Under the pieces are notes generated by a model. It worked only from the letters and a program-made list of their open reading frames with translations. It made no database searches and was not told the origin of the DNA. Shown here one piece after another: positions 19,666-27,131 of a DNA stretch of 40,914 nt (its first letter is position 1; each line of letters begins with the position of its first letter). The DNA lies in IMG/VR virus record IMGVR_UViG_3300044612_002484, positions 1 to 40,914 of that record. One strand, 5' to 3'. The translations under genes were made by a program, and so were the position numbers. This DNA comes from a virus.

Positions 19666-20052
19666 TCACGTCTGCTCCGCGATCTTCCGGCTCAACACCT
19701 TCAGCGTCACCCGGAAATCCGTGTCGCGAAACCAGAGCTCGAGCAGCACCAGCCAGCACGCGTTGGCGGCTCTCGCCAGCACCAGATCCCAGTCGGGGGA
19801 GATGCCGTTACGGGCTTCCCACTGCTCGCGGACCTGGGCGGCGAGCAGCCGGCCGACGTGCACCAGGTCGGCGTGGTTCTTGCCGCCGGAGCGAGCGATG
19901 ATGCGCAGGTGCTCGTGGGGCCAGTGCCGAATGACAAGACGGATGATGGCCCCGAGCCGCTGCTCGCCGCAGTCTTCGGCGATGCTGCCCAGCTGGCTGG
20001 CAATCTGATCAGTGAGTCGCTGCACGGGCTCCACGATCACCTCTGCGGGCAT
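19666..20052 (-). CDS. Helical protein, unknown
   Basis: This 128-residue protein begins MPAEVIVEPVQRLTDQIASQLGSIAEDCGEQRLGAIIRLVIRHWPHEHLRIIARSGGKNH and ends in VLLELWFRDTDFRVTLKVLSRKIAEQ. It is helical with a few Trp residues and I do not recognise it. Start is uncertain: GTG 20067, ATG 20052 or a later GTG overlapping the upstream stop are all possible; I use the ATG. It is the last gene of the late operon and lies next to the hairpins. Confidence 0.5.
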   Translation of the reverse strand: MPAEVIVEPVQRLTDQIASQLGSIAEDCGEQRLGAIIRLVIRHWPHEHLRIIARSGGKNHADLVHVGRLLAAQVREQWEARNGISPDWDLVLARAANACWLVLLELWFRDTDFRVTLKVLSRKIAEQT

Positions 20053-20294
20053 TTGCCAGTCGGGCACGTCTTACATGGGCACGCCCATCGCGAGCCGTCA
20101 GGTCGCACCGTGTAGCCCTTGCCGTTGCACGGGCACGTCGGCTTCTCCGGGGCCGCTTGTGGAGGTGGCGTCGGCTCCGTGGCGAGCGACGCGTATGCGA
20201 CGTTCACGCTGCCGGCGGTGCGTGCCCGCTCGAGCTCGACAAGGTCGGGGGCGGCCGCGGCTGCGGTGAGCGTGTAGAGCAACCAGTGCCACAT
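20037..20294 (-). CDS. Membrane-anchored Cys-rich protein
   Basis: This 85-residue protein has an N-terminal hydrophobic segment (MWHWLLYTLTAAAAAP) and a C-terminal cysteine-rich part, CPCNGKGYTV.PDGSRWACPCKTCPTGKC, resembling a DnaJ-type zinc ribbon. It may be an envelope protein with a metal-binding knuckle. ATG 20294 has GAGAGG upstream and follows the stop of the previous gene with no gap. Function unknown; its neighbours are membrane proteins and a candidate lysis protease. Confidence 0.55.
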   Translation of the reverse strand: MWHWLLYTLTAAAAAPDLVELERARTAGSVNVAYASLATEPTPPPQAAPEKPTCPCNGKGYTVRPDGSRWACPCKTCPTGKCPQR

Positions 20295-20576
20295 CTACCA
20301 CCTCTCGTTTCGCAGCTGCTGGTGGCCGTCGGGGCCGAGCACGGCGTGAGCCATGTGCACCTCGTCGGCATCCTGCGGAGCCGGCTCGCAGAACACCAGG
20401 GCAGTCAACCCGAGCTTCGCCGCGACGGCCGCCAACCGGCCGACGAACCGCAGCACCGGCCGGTCTGGTCGCGGCGGCTGCGGATGGATCGGCGAGTCGG
20501 GCGACGTCGCTGCCCACCATGTGAACGCGGCAATAGCGACGGCGGCCACGACAAGCTTCTTTTGATTCCCGTTCAT
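20295..20576 (-). CDS. Single-pass membrane protein, unknown
   Basis: This 93-residue protein has one hydrophobic helix near the N-terminus (KKLVVAAVAIAAFTWWAAT), a Pro-rich hinge (SPIHPQPPRPDRP) and a helical end with LGLTALVFCEPAP. I do not recognise it. ATG 20576 overlaps the stop of the GlsB-like gene (ATGA). A spanin or accessory lysis role is possible from position alone. Confidence 0.5.
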   Translation of the reverse strand: MNGNQKKLVVAAVAIAAFTWWAATSPDSPIHPQPPRPDRPVLRFVGRLAAVAAKLGLTALVFCEPAPQDADEVHMAHAVLGPDGHQQLRNERW

Positions 20577-20800
20577 TCCGAGTCGCTCCACATGCGGTGC
20601 AGATACAGAACCACGACGGCCCCGATGATCGATCCAACGAGCCCGGCTGGGCCGGTGCCGAATGGCAGCCCGCCGGCCACGCTGCCAAGCACCCCGACGG
20701 CGATCGTCGGCAGCCAGCCGGCCGGCATCTTGGATGGCAGCAGGGCACGGGCGATGCCGCCAACGATTGCCCCGAAAACGGCCCACATGATCAGATTCAT
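20573..20800 (-). CDS. GlsB/YeaQ/YmgE-family membrane protein
   Basis: This 75-residue protein matches the transglycosylase-associated (GlsB/YeaQ/YmgE) family: MNLIMWAVFGAIVGGIARALL, GWLPTIAVGVLGSVAGG and a third helix GLVGSIIGAVVVLYL. These are small hydrophobic proteins with Gly-zipper motifs, thought to act in envelope stress. In a phage next to a protease it could work as a holin-like membrane protein. ATG 20800 overlaps the end of the protease gene (ATGA). Family is fairly sure; phage role is inference. Confidence 0.75.
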   Translation of the reverse strand: MNLIMWAVFGAIVGGIARALLPSKMPAGWLPTIAVGVLGSVAGGLPFGTGPAGLVGSIIGAVVVLYLHRMWSDSE

Positions 20801-21864
20801 AGTGCCAGCCCCCAGTCAGCGTTTTGCAGATCCCGCCATTCGTAGCTGGTGCCGATTGCCCACGAGTCGCCCTGCTGCAGGGCCGCTTCGACGTCACGCC
20901 GGCGAGCCCAAAAGCTCCCATCCGGTTGATCGTCGGGCCACTTTGGACCGGAGCACCAGGTAGTGTTCCAGCTGTTCTGTATCAGCCCCATGTCGTCGGG
21001 CGAGCCGTTCGCTTTATGGCGCACGCCCCACACCAGCATCGCATGAGACCAAGACGAGCCACGCGAAAGAGCGCCGTCAGCGTCACGCACTCGCGGCGTG
21101 GGGCCGTAGCCAACCTGCGAACAGATTGCCACGGGCGTGCCCCGTTCAATCGCCGCGCAAAGCTCCTGCCACGTCTGCACCTGCACGCACTTCGCTCGAC
21201 GCTTCGCGGCCTCGCGGCCGAGCTCGAGCGGCACGCCGTCGCGGCCCCACTCGCGCGAGCGAGCGATTGAATACGTGCTCAAATCGAACGCACCATACCT
21301 CGTGCGGTAAAGCACGCCACCAACAGACTTGTCCTTACAGTTACCAGTGAGCCAGCGGGCCGCGGCACCTCCATAGCTGCCGTCCCCTCCGAGATTTCGC
21401 TCTAAGGGAGGTAGTCTGCCCTGAGTTCTGGAGCCCGCGTAAATTGGTTCGCTCGCGCATTCCAACGGCGGCTGCTTCGTCTTTCCGGCGACGTGGTCGA
21501 CCGCTTCCGCTGCGTATTCCCCCAACCCGAAAGCCATGCTCACGCACGTGCCCGCCGCCCCCTGGTCCCACGACTTCCACGGCTTTCCGTAGCGTCTCTG
21601 GTGCGAGATGGCCACGGCACGATAGAGAAACGTGTCGCGGCCGGTCGCGTTGGCCATCGCATCAGCACCGGCTTCCGCGAACGTCGGCTCATTGAGCTCA
21701 CGCAGGAACGCACGCACACCATCCGGATTCGGGGTGTAGCCGAACGAAGCATCGACGCGCCTGAGGAGTCGGTGCGTGTAGTGGTCGATCACCGCGCCGA
21801 TGATGGCAGCGACACAGACGAACGCGATCGCCGACCAGGTCCACGCGCGGACTATGCGACTCAT
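20797..21864 (-). CDS. Membrane-anchored papain-like cysteine protease
   Basis: This 355-residue protein has an N-terminal membrane segment (WTWSAIAFVCVAAIIGAVI) and then a papain-fold domain. The expected catalytic set is visible: Q101 and C107 in SWDQGAAGTCVSMAFG, H274 in SWSHAMLVWG and N297 in LIQNSWNTTW. Extra cysteines (C136, C176, C226, C236) could form disulfides outside the cytoplasm. A C1-type peptidase beside GlsB-like and membrane proteins suggests cleavage of envelope protein or peptide crosslinks during lysis; no conventional lysozyme or amidase was seen in the window. It starts at ATG 21864. Confidence 0.75.
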   Translation of the reverse strand: MSRIVRAWTWSAIAFVCVAAIIGAVIDHYTHRLLRRVDASFGYTPNPDGVRAFLRELNEPTFAEAGADAMANATGRDTFLYRAVAISHQRRYGKPWKSWDQGAAGTCVSMAFGLGEYAAEAVDHVAGKTKQPPLECASEPIYAGSRTQGRLPPLERNLGGDGSYGGAAARWLTGNCKDKSVGGVLYRTRYGAFDLSTYSIARSREWGRDGVPLELGREAAKRRAKCVQVQTWQELCAAIERGTPVAICSQVGYGPTPRVRDADGALSRGSSWSHAMLVWGVRHKANGSPDDMGLIQNSWNTTWCSGPKWPDDQPDGSFWARRRDVEAALQQGDSWAIGTSYEWRDLQNADWGLAL

Positions 21865-22109
21865 TCAACTACCCCCTCGCCAATCCGACGCACGCGAGGG
21901 AGAACCCGGGGCAGCACCGGCCCGGGGCCGTCTTCGCGGCGGCATTCGCACGGCTTGATCTGCTCACGGATGGAAACGACCTCGCTGTGGATCATGGCCA
22001 GCCACACCGGGCACGCGATTGCTGCAACTGCGACGACTAGAGCCGCAATGAGGTGCAGCAGAAACATGCTGTTGTCGATGATTTCCCAGAGCAGGTCGGA
22101 AAACTTCAT
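21861..22109 (-). CDS. Membrane protein, unknown
   Basis: This 82-residue protein begins MKFSDLLWEIIDNSMFLLHLIAALVVAVAAIACPVWLAMI, one or two hydrophobic helices, then an Arg/Pro tail with a CEC pair. Size and layout would suit a small holin. ATG 22109 overlaps the stop of the upstream gene, and its own stop overlaps the protease start, so the three are translated together. Confidence 0.5.
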   Translation of the reverse strand: MKFSDLLWEIIDNSMFLLHLIAALVVAVAAIACPVWLAMIHSEVVSIREQIKPCECRREDGPGPVLPRVLPRVRRIGEGVVE

Positions 22110-22573
22110 CGGACTGAGTCCTCCGCAAGTTGCGCGAGATCCCGAAGTGACTTCACCCACCGTCCGCGGCTCTCGGCGTCAATCGGGCCACCGCTCGTGC
22201 CGGCGTGCTCGTCGAGGTAGCGGCCGGCGACCGCTACGGCATGCGGTTGGTCCTGCGTGAGCTTCCGTGGCAGGAACCGGCCCTCGGCGGCTGCGATGCG
22301 AATGTCCTCGATCTGCACGCCGCTTGTGATCCGCGGCTGCGACGCAGTGCCGTCGACCTCCAGGGCATCTGCGAGCCCCCTGCAGAGCCCAGCGAACGCT
22401 GCTGCGTCTTCGGCGGCTCGCGGGCCAACCCACCGGCCGCGGAGGGAATACCCGGCATCCGGCGACGGGGCCGGGGCAGGGGCAGGGGATGTCCGCGGAG
22501 CGAACTCCAAGACGGCAGCCACGGCGGCCACTGCGAGCACGGCCGAGAGGATGGCGAGTTTCTGGCGACTCAT
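22106..22573 (-). CDS. N-terminally anchored protein, unknown
   Basis: This 155-residue protein has an N-terminal hydrophobic helix (KLAILSAVLAVAAVAAVLEF), a Pro/Ala linker (SPAPAPAPSPD) and a soluble domain with a helical segment (AEDAAAFAGLCRGLADALEVDG) and a C-terminal LRDLAQLAED. I do not recognise it. ATG 22573 was chosen over an upstream in-frame start since it overlaps the preceding stop (ATGA). It could be an inner-membrane spanin-like protein. Confidence 0.5.
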   Translation of the reverse strand: MSRQKLAILSAVLAVAAVAAVLEFAPRTSPAPAPAPSPDAGYSLRGRWVGPRAAEDAAAFAGLCRGLADALEVDGTASQPRITSGVQIEDIRIAAAEGRFLPRKLTQDQPHAVAVAGRYLDEHAGTSGGPIDAESRGRWVKSLRDLAQLAEDSVR

Positions 22574-22887
22574 TTCTTGGCGCTCCCGTGGAGGAGGTCC
22601 AGCCACAGCACGTCCACGGCTTTCGTCGACTCCTCGTCGAGCGTGTCGGTGGCCGCCAGCCGGTCGCGGACCTCGAGCAGGGAATCAATCGCGTCGCGAG
22701 CCGCGGGTGGGGCTGGCGCCGCAGGAGGGGCTTGTGGGGCTACAGGTGCCAGCGGCTCGGACTCTGCCACTGCAGCGGTCATGGACGCAATCTGGTCGGC
22801 AAGAGCTTTGCCAACGTCTGCCGGCTGTTTGCCAGCCGGCCAGAACAAATAGACGGCAGCCGCGGCGAGGATGAGTGCTGTGATCAT
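22570..22887 (-). CDS. N-terminally anchored protein with Ala/Pro linker
   Basis: This 105-residue protein starts MITALILAAAAVYLFWPAG, a membrane anchor, then has an Ala/Pro linker (PAAPAPPAA) and a helical end with LLEVRDRLAATDTLDEESTKAVDVLWLDLLHG. It resembles the next gene in layout. Function unknown. ATG 22887 overlaps the stop of the preceding gene. Confidence 0.5.
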   Translation of the reverse strand: MITALILAAAAVYLFWPAGKQPADVGKALADQIASMTAAVAESEPLAPVAPQAPPAAPAPPAARDAIDSLLEVRDRLAATDTLDEESTKAVDVLWLDLLHGSAKK

Positions 22888-23240
22888 GCTGACCTCGTGA
22901 TGGGGAGCAGGGATTCAATGGCGCCAGACGCGATCGCGAGCACGAGCGTTCGCGTGGCCGGGCGGATAATGGCCCAAAATGCGTACAGGGTGATCGGCAC
23001 GCACCGGTCGGCAACGGAGTCGAACAGCGCCCCCACCGCCGTCAGCACCAAAGCTTTTTTCTCAGGGCCGGTGAGCCCCGAGATCGCGTCGAGACCGGCG
23101 ACGGCTTGGTGGAGCAGCTGCACGAGCATCTCGCCGAACTTTTGCCAGTTCATGCCGCTGGCTGCTTGTGTGCGTGCGGCGGCCAGAAACGCAGTGATCT
23201 GCGTCACGACCGCATGCAGGTTGTCGCCGACTGCCACCAT
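22884..23240 (-). CDS. Helical protein with hydrophobic C-terminal helices
   Basis: This 118-residue protein begins MVAVGDNLHAVVTQITAFLAAARTQAASG and continues with amphipathic helices (GEMLVQLLHQAVAGLDAISG) and a hydrophobic helix around CVPITLYAFWAIIRPATRTLVLAIASGA. I do not recognise it; a holin-like role is possible. ATG 23240 overlaps the stop of the beta-rich gene (TGATG). Confidence 0.45.
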   Translation of the reverse strand: MVAVGDNLHAVVTQITAFLAAARTQAASGMNWQKFGEMLVQLLHQAVAGLDAISGLTGPEKKALVLTAVGALFDSVADRCVPITLYAFWAIIRPATRTLVLAIASGAIESLLPITRSA

Positions 23241-23746
23241 CAGGAGTTGTCCGAGTAGGTGCCCACGCCGGAAAGAGCGAGGTCGAACGTGACGCTCCCG
23301 GCAGACGGGTTTGCGATGTAGAGCGTCTTGTTGCCGGCGTTGATCGCTATGCCGTCTTGGTAGTCGGTCCAGCGGTAGCTGCCGCCACGGTTGACGCGGG
23401 CCGCGTAGCCGGTCGTGTCGTTGGCCGCGATCACCCCGTAGAGCAGGTAGCGGTTGGCGACCGTCTCGTTGTTGACGACGATCACGTCCTTGAGTGTCGC
23501 TACGTTGACCTTGCCCACGTAGCCGAACGCCGACGCTGGCAGGTTCGTCAGGTCGAGCGAGTAGACCTGCCCGGCCGGTAGGGTGACCTGCGCTGCCCAC
23601 CCGACGTTGGCCTGGCCGGCCCCGGTGCCGTTGGCCACGGTCTGCGAAGCCCTCACGGTGACGTCACCGGTGACGCTGCCGATAAGCTGCGTGTCAGCAA
23701 GTGAAAACGTGAGCCGGTTGTAGCCGGTGAGCGTCAGCGTGGGCAT
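23240..23746 (-). CDS. Beta-rich structural protein, probably tail-associated
   Basis: This 168-residue protein is made of short strands with many Gly, Thr, Asn and Val residues (TVRASQTVANGTGAGQANVGWAAQV, DVIVVNNETVANRYLLYGV, GGSYRWTDYQDGIAINAGNKTLYIANP). This looks like a phage tail or fibre jelly-roll domain. It starts with ATG 23746 just after the 74-residue gene. Function unknown. Confidence 0.5.
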   Translation of the reverse strand: MPTLTLTGYNRLTFSLADTQLIGSVTGDVTVRASQTVANGTGAGQANVGWAAQVTLPAGQVYSLDLTNLPASAFGYVGKVNVATLKDVIVVNNETVANRYLLYGVIAANDTTGYAARVNRGGSYRWTDYQDGIAINAGNKTLYIANPSAGSVTFDLALSGVGTYSDNS

Positions 23747-23749
23747 CGA

Positions 23750-23974
23750 TTACCTCGGCGGCAGCTTTGAGTGGTCGACGTGAAAGCCGATGCGGCATGC
23801 CCAGCACCGGCACGTGTTTTCAGCCGTCTGCGGTCTCGAGGTGATCACGCCAATTCCGGCCCGCCGGAGCGGCTGGTAGTGCACGTGCTCGCCGCTCGGC
23901 GGTGCCAGCGGTTCCCGCCCGCGGGCACCATGCCGAAACAGGGTATCGGCCATGCGGTGCTGGTCGGGTTTCAC
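23750..23974 (-). CDS. Small His/Cys protein, unknown
   Basis: This 74-residue protein starts with GTG 23974, behind AGGAG six bases upstream. It has His-rich parts (GEHVHYQPLRR, GFHVDHSK) and a CRCWAC cluster, possibly metal-binding. I do not recognise it. The gap before it carries the TGTAC-N4-GTTCA box at 23994, so it may begin its own transcript. Confidence 0.45.
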   Translation of the reverse strand: MKPDQHRMADTLFRHGARGREPLAPPSGEHVHYQPLRRAGIGVITSRPQTAENTCRCWACRIGFHVDHSKLPPR

Positions 23975-23993
23975 TGGGTGCTCCTACTGCCAT

Positions 23994-24007
23994 TGTACCT
24001 TTGTTCA
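23994..24007 (-). promoter_or_regulatory. TGTAC-N4-GTTCA box upstream of the 74-residue gene
   Basis: TGTACCTTTGTTCA lies at the end of the dATP/dGTP diphosphohydrolase-like gene and before GTG 23974. On the minus strand it reads TGAAC-N4-GTACAAT, so a good -10 hexamer TACAAT overlaps one arm. A start from it would leave a leader of only about 11 bases, so the site may serve as an operator rather than the only promoter. Confidence 0.5.
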
Positions 24008-24835
24008 GGTCGGCGGCTTGCAGCCCGGCTCACGCAGATGGCCGTCGTTCAAGTGCGGCCAGAGCTCGTGCGAGTGAATCGCCGCAAGTAGGTTCCATCC
24101 GGCGTGGCCGAGATGCGGTTCGCTGCGGTCGCCGGCGAGAAACTGGTAGATGTGCGCGATCGCGTGGTTGAGCAAGTCGTTGACCGGCATGCCACGTTCC
24201 CAGTTGTAGTCCGAGTATTTCTGAGCCCCTTCGGCACACGCCCTCGCCACCTCGCGAAGCCCGATCGGCGACACGAGGTCATACCGGAACTCCTCGAACG
24301 TGTCCGACCTGACAGCACCCGTCCCAAACTTCGCCGTCGTGCCCGGCTGCGGGGCCGCGGTCGGCGGCACAGCAGCTGCGTCACCGACCACGCGTCGCCC
24401 GAGGGGCTCGGCTGCGGAGGGATCGCGGATCTTGGCGTGCATGCTCGCGAGCCGCTCCTTGACGCCGCTCCACGCGGCCTCGAGTTGCTCTGGTTTCATG
24501 CCGGCCACCGGGATCGGCTCGTCGAACGTGGCTTCGGGGACAGGGGCGGCCGGCGTCAGTGTGTAGTCCGCGTAGCCCTCCGGCAGATCGAGGGCCGGGG
24601 GCGAATGGCACTTCCCGCCGTCGCAGCAGCCCCCAGCGTCTAGCCGTGATTCGACGGCGGCCCGCATGGCCGCGTTGTCCTGCTCCAGTTGTGCAATCGT
24701 CGCCATAAGTTCCGTCCTCTCGGTGATCATCCTTGCCACGTCTGCGGCCAGCGACCCGCTAGTTCCGCACCACGATCCCTGAAACCGATACGCCCGCCGC
24801 CGGGCTTCCGCGATGTATTCGTCTGTGAGTCTCAC
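24005..24835 (-). CDS. dATP/dGTP diphosphohydrolase-like protein (DUF5664)
   Basis: This 276-residue protein ends in a domain (about residues 170-265) matching the dATP/dGTP diphosphohydrolase N-terminal family: RYDLVSPIGLREVARACAEGAQKYSDYNWERGMPVNDLLNHAIAHIYQFLAGDRSEPHLGHAGWNLLAAI. Members hydrolyse dNTPs, and related enzymes (MazZ) support base-modified phage genomes. The N-terminal part has a predicted coiled coil and a Cys cluster (GGCCDGGKCHSP). No PurZ-like gene occurs here, so base replacement is not implied. ATG 24835 overlaps the stop of the metallophosphoesterase gene (ATGA). Confidence 0.75.
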   Translation of the reverse strand: MRLTDEYIAEARRRAYRFQGSWCGTSGSLAADVARMITERTELMATIAQLEQDNAAMRAAVESRLDAGGCCDGGKCHSPPALDLPEGYADYTLTPAAPVPEATFDEPIPVAGMKPEQLEAAWSGVKERLASMHAKIRDPSAAEPLGRRVVGDAAAVPPTAAPQPGTTAKFGTGAVRSDTFEEFRYDLVSPIGLREVARACAEGAQKYSDYNWERGMPVNDLLNHAIAHIYQFLAGDRSEPHLGHAGWNLLAAIHSHELWPHLNDGHLREPGCKPPT

Positions 24836-25833
24836 GACGTCCGCACCACGCCGTGTTTCGTGATCCGCATGTTCTGCACGTCGAAGCTGCCGTCGTCGTG
24901 CACGTCGACCGTGGCGAAGCCCCAGTTGTATTTGTTCAATCTCGCGTACTCAGGACGCAGGTCAGCCAGACAGCCGGTCGACCAGCAGAACACCTCGTTG
25001 CCGAACATGTCGGGCTCGCAGTGCCCGCTCGTGCGGTGGCCGTGGCCCTCGAGCACCGTGTGGTGCAGCCGGAGGAACGCGCCGCGGGCTTGGTTGACTG
25101 GGGCGCTGATGCCCTTGCCCTTCTCGTGGCCATGCAACACTGGCAGCTTGCCGAGCATCACCGGCAGCTGGTCGCCAACCATGTGGATGTCGAGGATTGT
25201 GCAGTGCAGCCACACGTCCAGACTCATCTCCGGCTGGAGCGAGAGCTCGGCGGCGTGTTGCCATAGCCAATGCTGATACCTCTCCTCGTGATTTCCCTGC
25301 TTGTAGACCATCCGCACGCCGGGAAACTCTTGCCGCAGCCACTTGAGTAGCTGCCGTACCTGGGCGAGCTCGTCGCCGAAGTCTCGGTTGGCCGGGTTCT
25401 TCACGTACCTACTGATCGAGTAGAAGTCGGCGATGTCTCCGTTGAGCAGCAGACCGACAATCTTCTGGGCTTTTAGGTGCTCGACGGCTGCCCGCAGTGC
25501 CATCTCCGAGTGGTACGGCACGTGGACGTCGGATAGCACGCCCCATAAACCAGTCAGCTTTGGGTCATATGGCTCCCACGGCGCGGCTTTGCTCTGCGGC
25601 ATGGCCACGCCCTCCCCGGGGGAGCGCGCTGGCCGCTCGAGGCCAGTAGCGCGTCGGGGACGTCTCTTGTCTCCGTGCTGCCCGATCTGCTGGCGGATAC
25701 GGCTCCTGGCCGCGTCCAGCGTGATCGCACCGTTGCTTGCTTCCACAAGCCGGCGGGCCAACGAGCGCGCAGGATGCTGCGGGTACTGACGAATGATTTC
25801 GACTGCCATTCGTGTGATCTCGTCGCCAGCCAT
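24832..25833 (-). CDS. Calcineurin-like metallophosphoesterase
   Basis: This 333-residue enzyme has the metallophosphoesterase motifs in order: D102-x-H104 (LSDVHVPYH), GD at 132-133 (LNGDIADFY), GNHE (N181-H182), LHGHEKG (H234/H236) and GHGHRT (H264/H266). They bind two metal ions and cleave phosphoester bonds. An N-terminal helix-rich region (ITRMAVEIIRQYPQHPARSLARRLVEASNGAITLDAARSRIRQ) may bind DNA. Coupling to the diphosphohydrolase-like gene suggests a joint role in nucleotide or DNA-end metabolism. ATG 25833 follows GGAGGACTC. Confidence 0.85.
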   Translation of the reverse strand: MAGDEITRMAVEIIRQYPQHPARSLARRLVEASNGAITLDAARSRIRQQIGQHGDKRRPRRATGLERPARSPGEGVAMPQSKAAPWEPYDPKLTGLWGVLSDVHVPYHSEMALRAAVEHLKAQKIVGLLLNGDIADFYSISRYVKNPANRDFGDELAQVRQLLKWLRQEFPGVRMVYKQGNHEERYQHWLWQHAAELSLQPEMSLDVWLHCTILDIHMVGDQLPVMLGKLPVLHGHEKGKGISAPVNQARGAFLRLHHTVLEGHGHRTSGHCEPDMFGNEVFCWSTGCLADLRPEYARLNKYNWGFATVDVHDDGSFDVQNMRITKHGVVRTS

Positions 25834-25905
25834 GAGTCCTCCGTGCGAGGGGCGTATCCCAAGAGTGCCAGAACCGGAATAGGGGGCAATAGCAGCGGCT
25901 GGCGG

Positions 25906-26334
25906 CTATTCGGGCCGCTGGGATTTGCGGGCGTTTTTAATCGCCCGCCGCACGAGCATCCGCCCGGCCAAGTCGAGGAACGGCAGCCCGCGAGCCTCGG
26001 CCTGCTCGCGGAGCCAGCCCACGATCGTGTCGAGGTTTGTCTCGCACCACTCGCACCCCTGACGGTCCATCTCCGCGGCCCGGGCATTGCACGAGCAGTT
26101 GGGCGTGCTCATGATCCCGACGCGGGCGAGTAGCTTTTTTAATTCCGTGCCGGGGCCGCCAGCTGGAGTCGGTGCCGGCTCCGCCAGCCGCGAGACTCGC
26201 GGGTACGCAGGATGCTCCACGTCAATCGTCCACTCGTCGCCGTCCTGCGCGACGACGCACGGCAGCACCTCGTCCAGCGTGTAGCCACGCTCGGTGCAAC
26301 GGGCTTCAAGATGTGCAGGATGGCAAACAATCAT
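25906..26334 (-). CDS. Small Cys-motif protein, unknown
   Basis: This 142-residue protein has NCSCNARAAEMDRQGCEWCETNLDTIVGWLREQAEARGLPFLDLAGRMLVRRAIKNAR at its C-terminus, a pattern I recall from phage-encoded proteins of Planctomycetota; the Cys residues may bind zinc. The first half has a VCHPAHLEARC motif. ATG 26334 overlaps the stop of the upstream gene. Function unknown. Confidence 0.55.
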   Translation of the reverse strand: MIVCHPAHLEARCTERGYTLDEVLPCVVAQDGDEWTIDVEHPAYPRVSRLAEPAPTPAGGPGTELKKLLARVGIMSTPNCSCNARAAEMDRQGCEWCETNLDTIVGWLREQAEARGLPFLDLAGRMLVRRAIKNARKSQRPE

Positions 26335-27131
26335 GGCAGCGGATTGCACGTGTTGCGCTCGCTCAACACGAGCGTGGCCGTAAAGCTAGAAAAGTGAGTG
26401 TTGTATACCTCGCCAATCAGACTTTGCTCGCCAAACTGCGAAGACGAACCCGCAAATGCCATGCCGTTTATGGCATCTTTCGAAAAATTGAAGACTGCCA
26501 CTGCCGGCAGAAACTCTTTCGTAGTGTCTGGGTTGAACGCTGGCGACCTGTTGCTGCACAGCCTCCCTACTGACGACGAGCACTTGTACGCTGATTGGTC
26601 AATGATGAAATCTCTCGCTTTGGTAAAATTTCTTCTACCAATCAGGAAGCCGCGAAAACCTGTGTAGTGTGCCATTTCGAGCACGACTCGCGTGTAGAGG
26701 AATGGCAGGCGTTGCGAGGTGTTGTCGCACCCATAAACAAATGAGTACCTCAAGCTCGCATAGACCGACTCCCTTAGTCCTTCGTTGAACTCCCGAGCGT
26801 AGTCTTTGGTCACGCCGTTCCTGAAATTCGTGCTGTCCCCTACAGCGTTGAGCGTCGTGGTATATGAAACAATCACGCGACCCGCTGGCGTGTCTCGTTC
26901 GCCACTGTCAGAAATCGTGTTGACAACAGGCGGGCACGCTGGATTTGATCCAAAAGTTGCAACGCAGCTCGGACCGCAAACGCCAATGTCTGCCTGTGCT
27001 GGGGAGACAAACTGCATTCCTATAGTGCAGTTTTCGGGACATGTGCAGGCTCCGTCGCCGCAGCATCTACAGCTCTCTGCAAGCTTGCCGTCCTTGACGA
27101 TCAGCTGCCCGTTTCTCGTAGCCAGTGGCAT
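26331..27131 (-). CDS. Cys-rich tail-region protein, unknown
   Basis: This 266-residue protein begins MPLATRNGQLIVKDGKLAESCRCCGDGACTCPENC, a cysteine-rich start, then continues with beta-strand patterns (RVIVSYTTTLNAVGDSTNF, LEMAHYTGFRGFLIG, FSSFTATLVLSE). The long open frame upstream of 27131 is not used because ATG 27131 overlaps the stop of the preceding gene (TAATG). It lies among minor tail genes and is probably a structural or baseplate-like component. I cannot name the family. Confidence 0.5.
   Translation of the reverse strand: MPLATRNGQLIVKDGKLAESCRCCGDGACTCPENCTIGMQFVSPAQADIGVCGPSCVATFGSNPACPPVVNTISDSGERDTPAGRVIVSYTTTLNAVGDSTNFRNGVTKDYAREFNEGLRESVYASLRYSFVYGCDNTSQRLPFLYTRVVLEMAHYTGFRGFLIGRRNFTKARDFIIDQSAYKCSSSVGRLCSNRSPAFNPDTTKEFLPAVAVFNFSKDAINGMAFAGSSSQFGEQSLIGEVYNTHFSSFTATLVLSERNTCNPLP

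Noticed and set aside
24005-24835. Evidence for a base-modified (Z) genome
   Set aside because: Only a diphosphohydrolase-like domain is present; PurZ and a dedicated polymerase are not seen.
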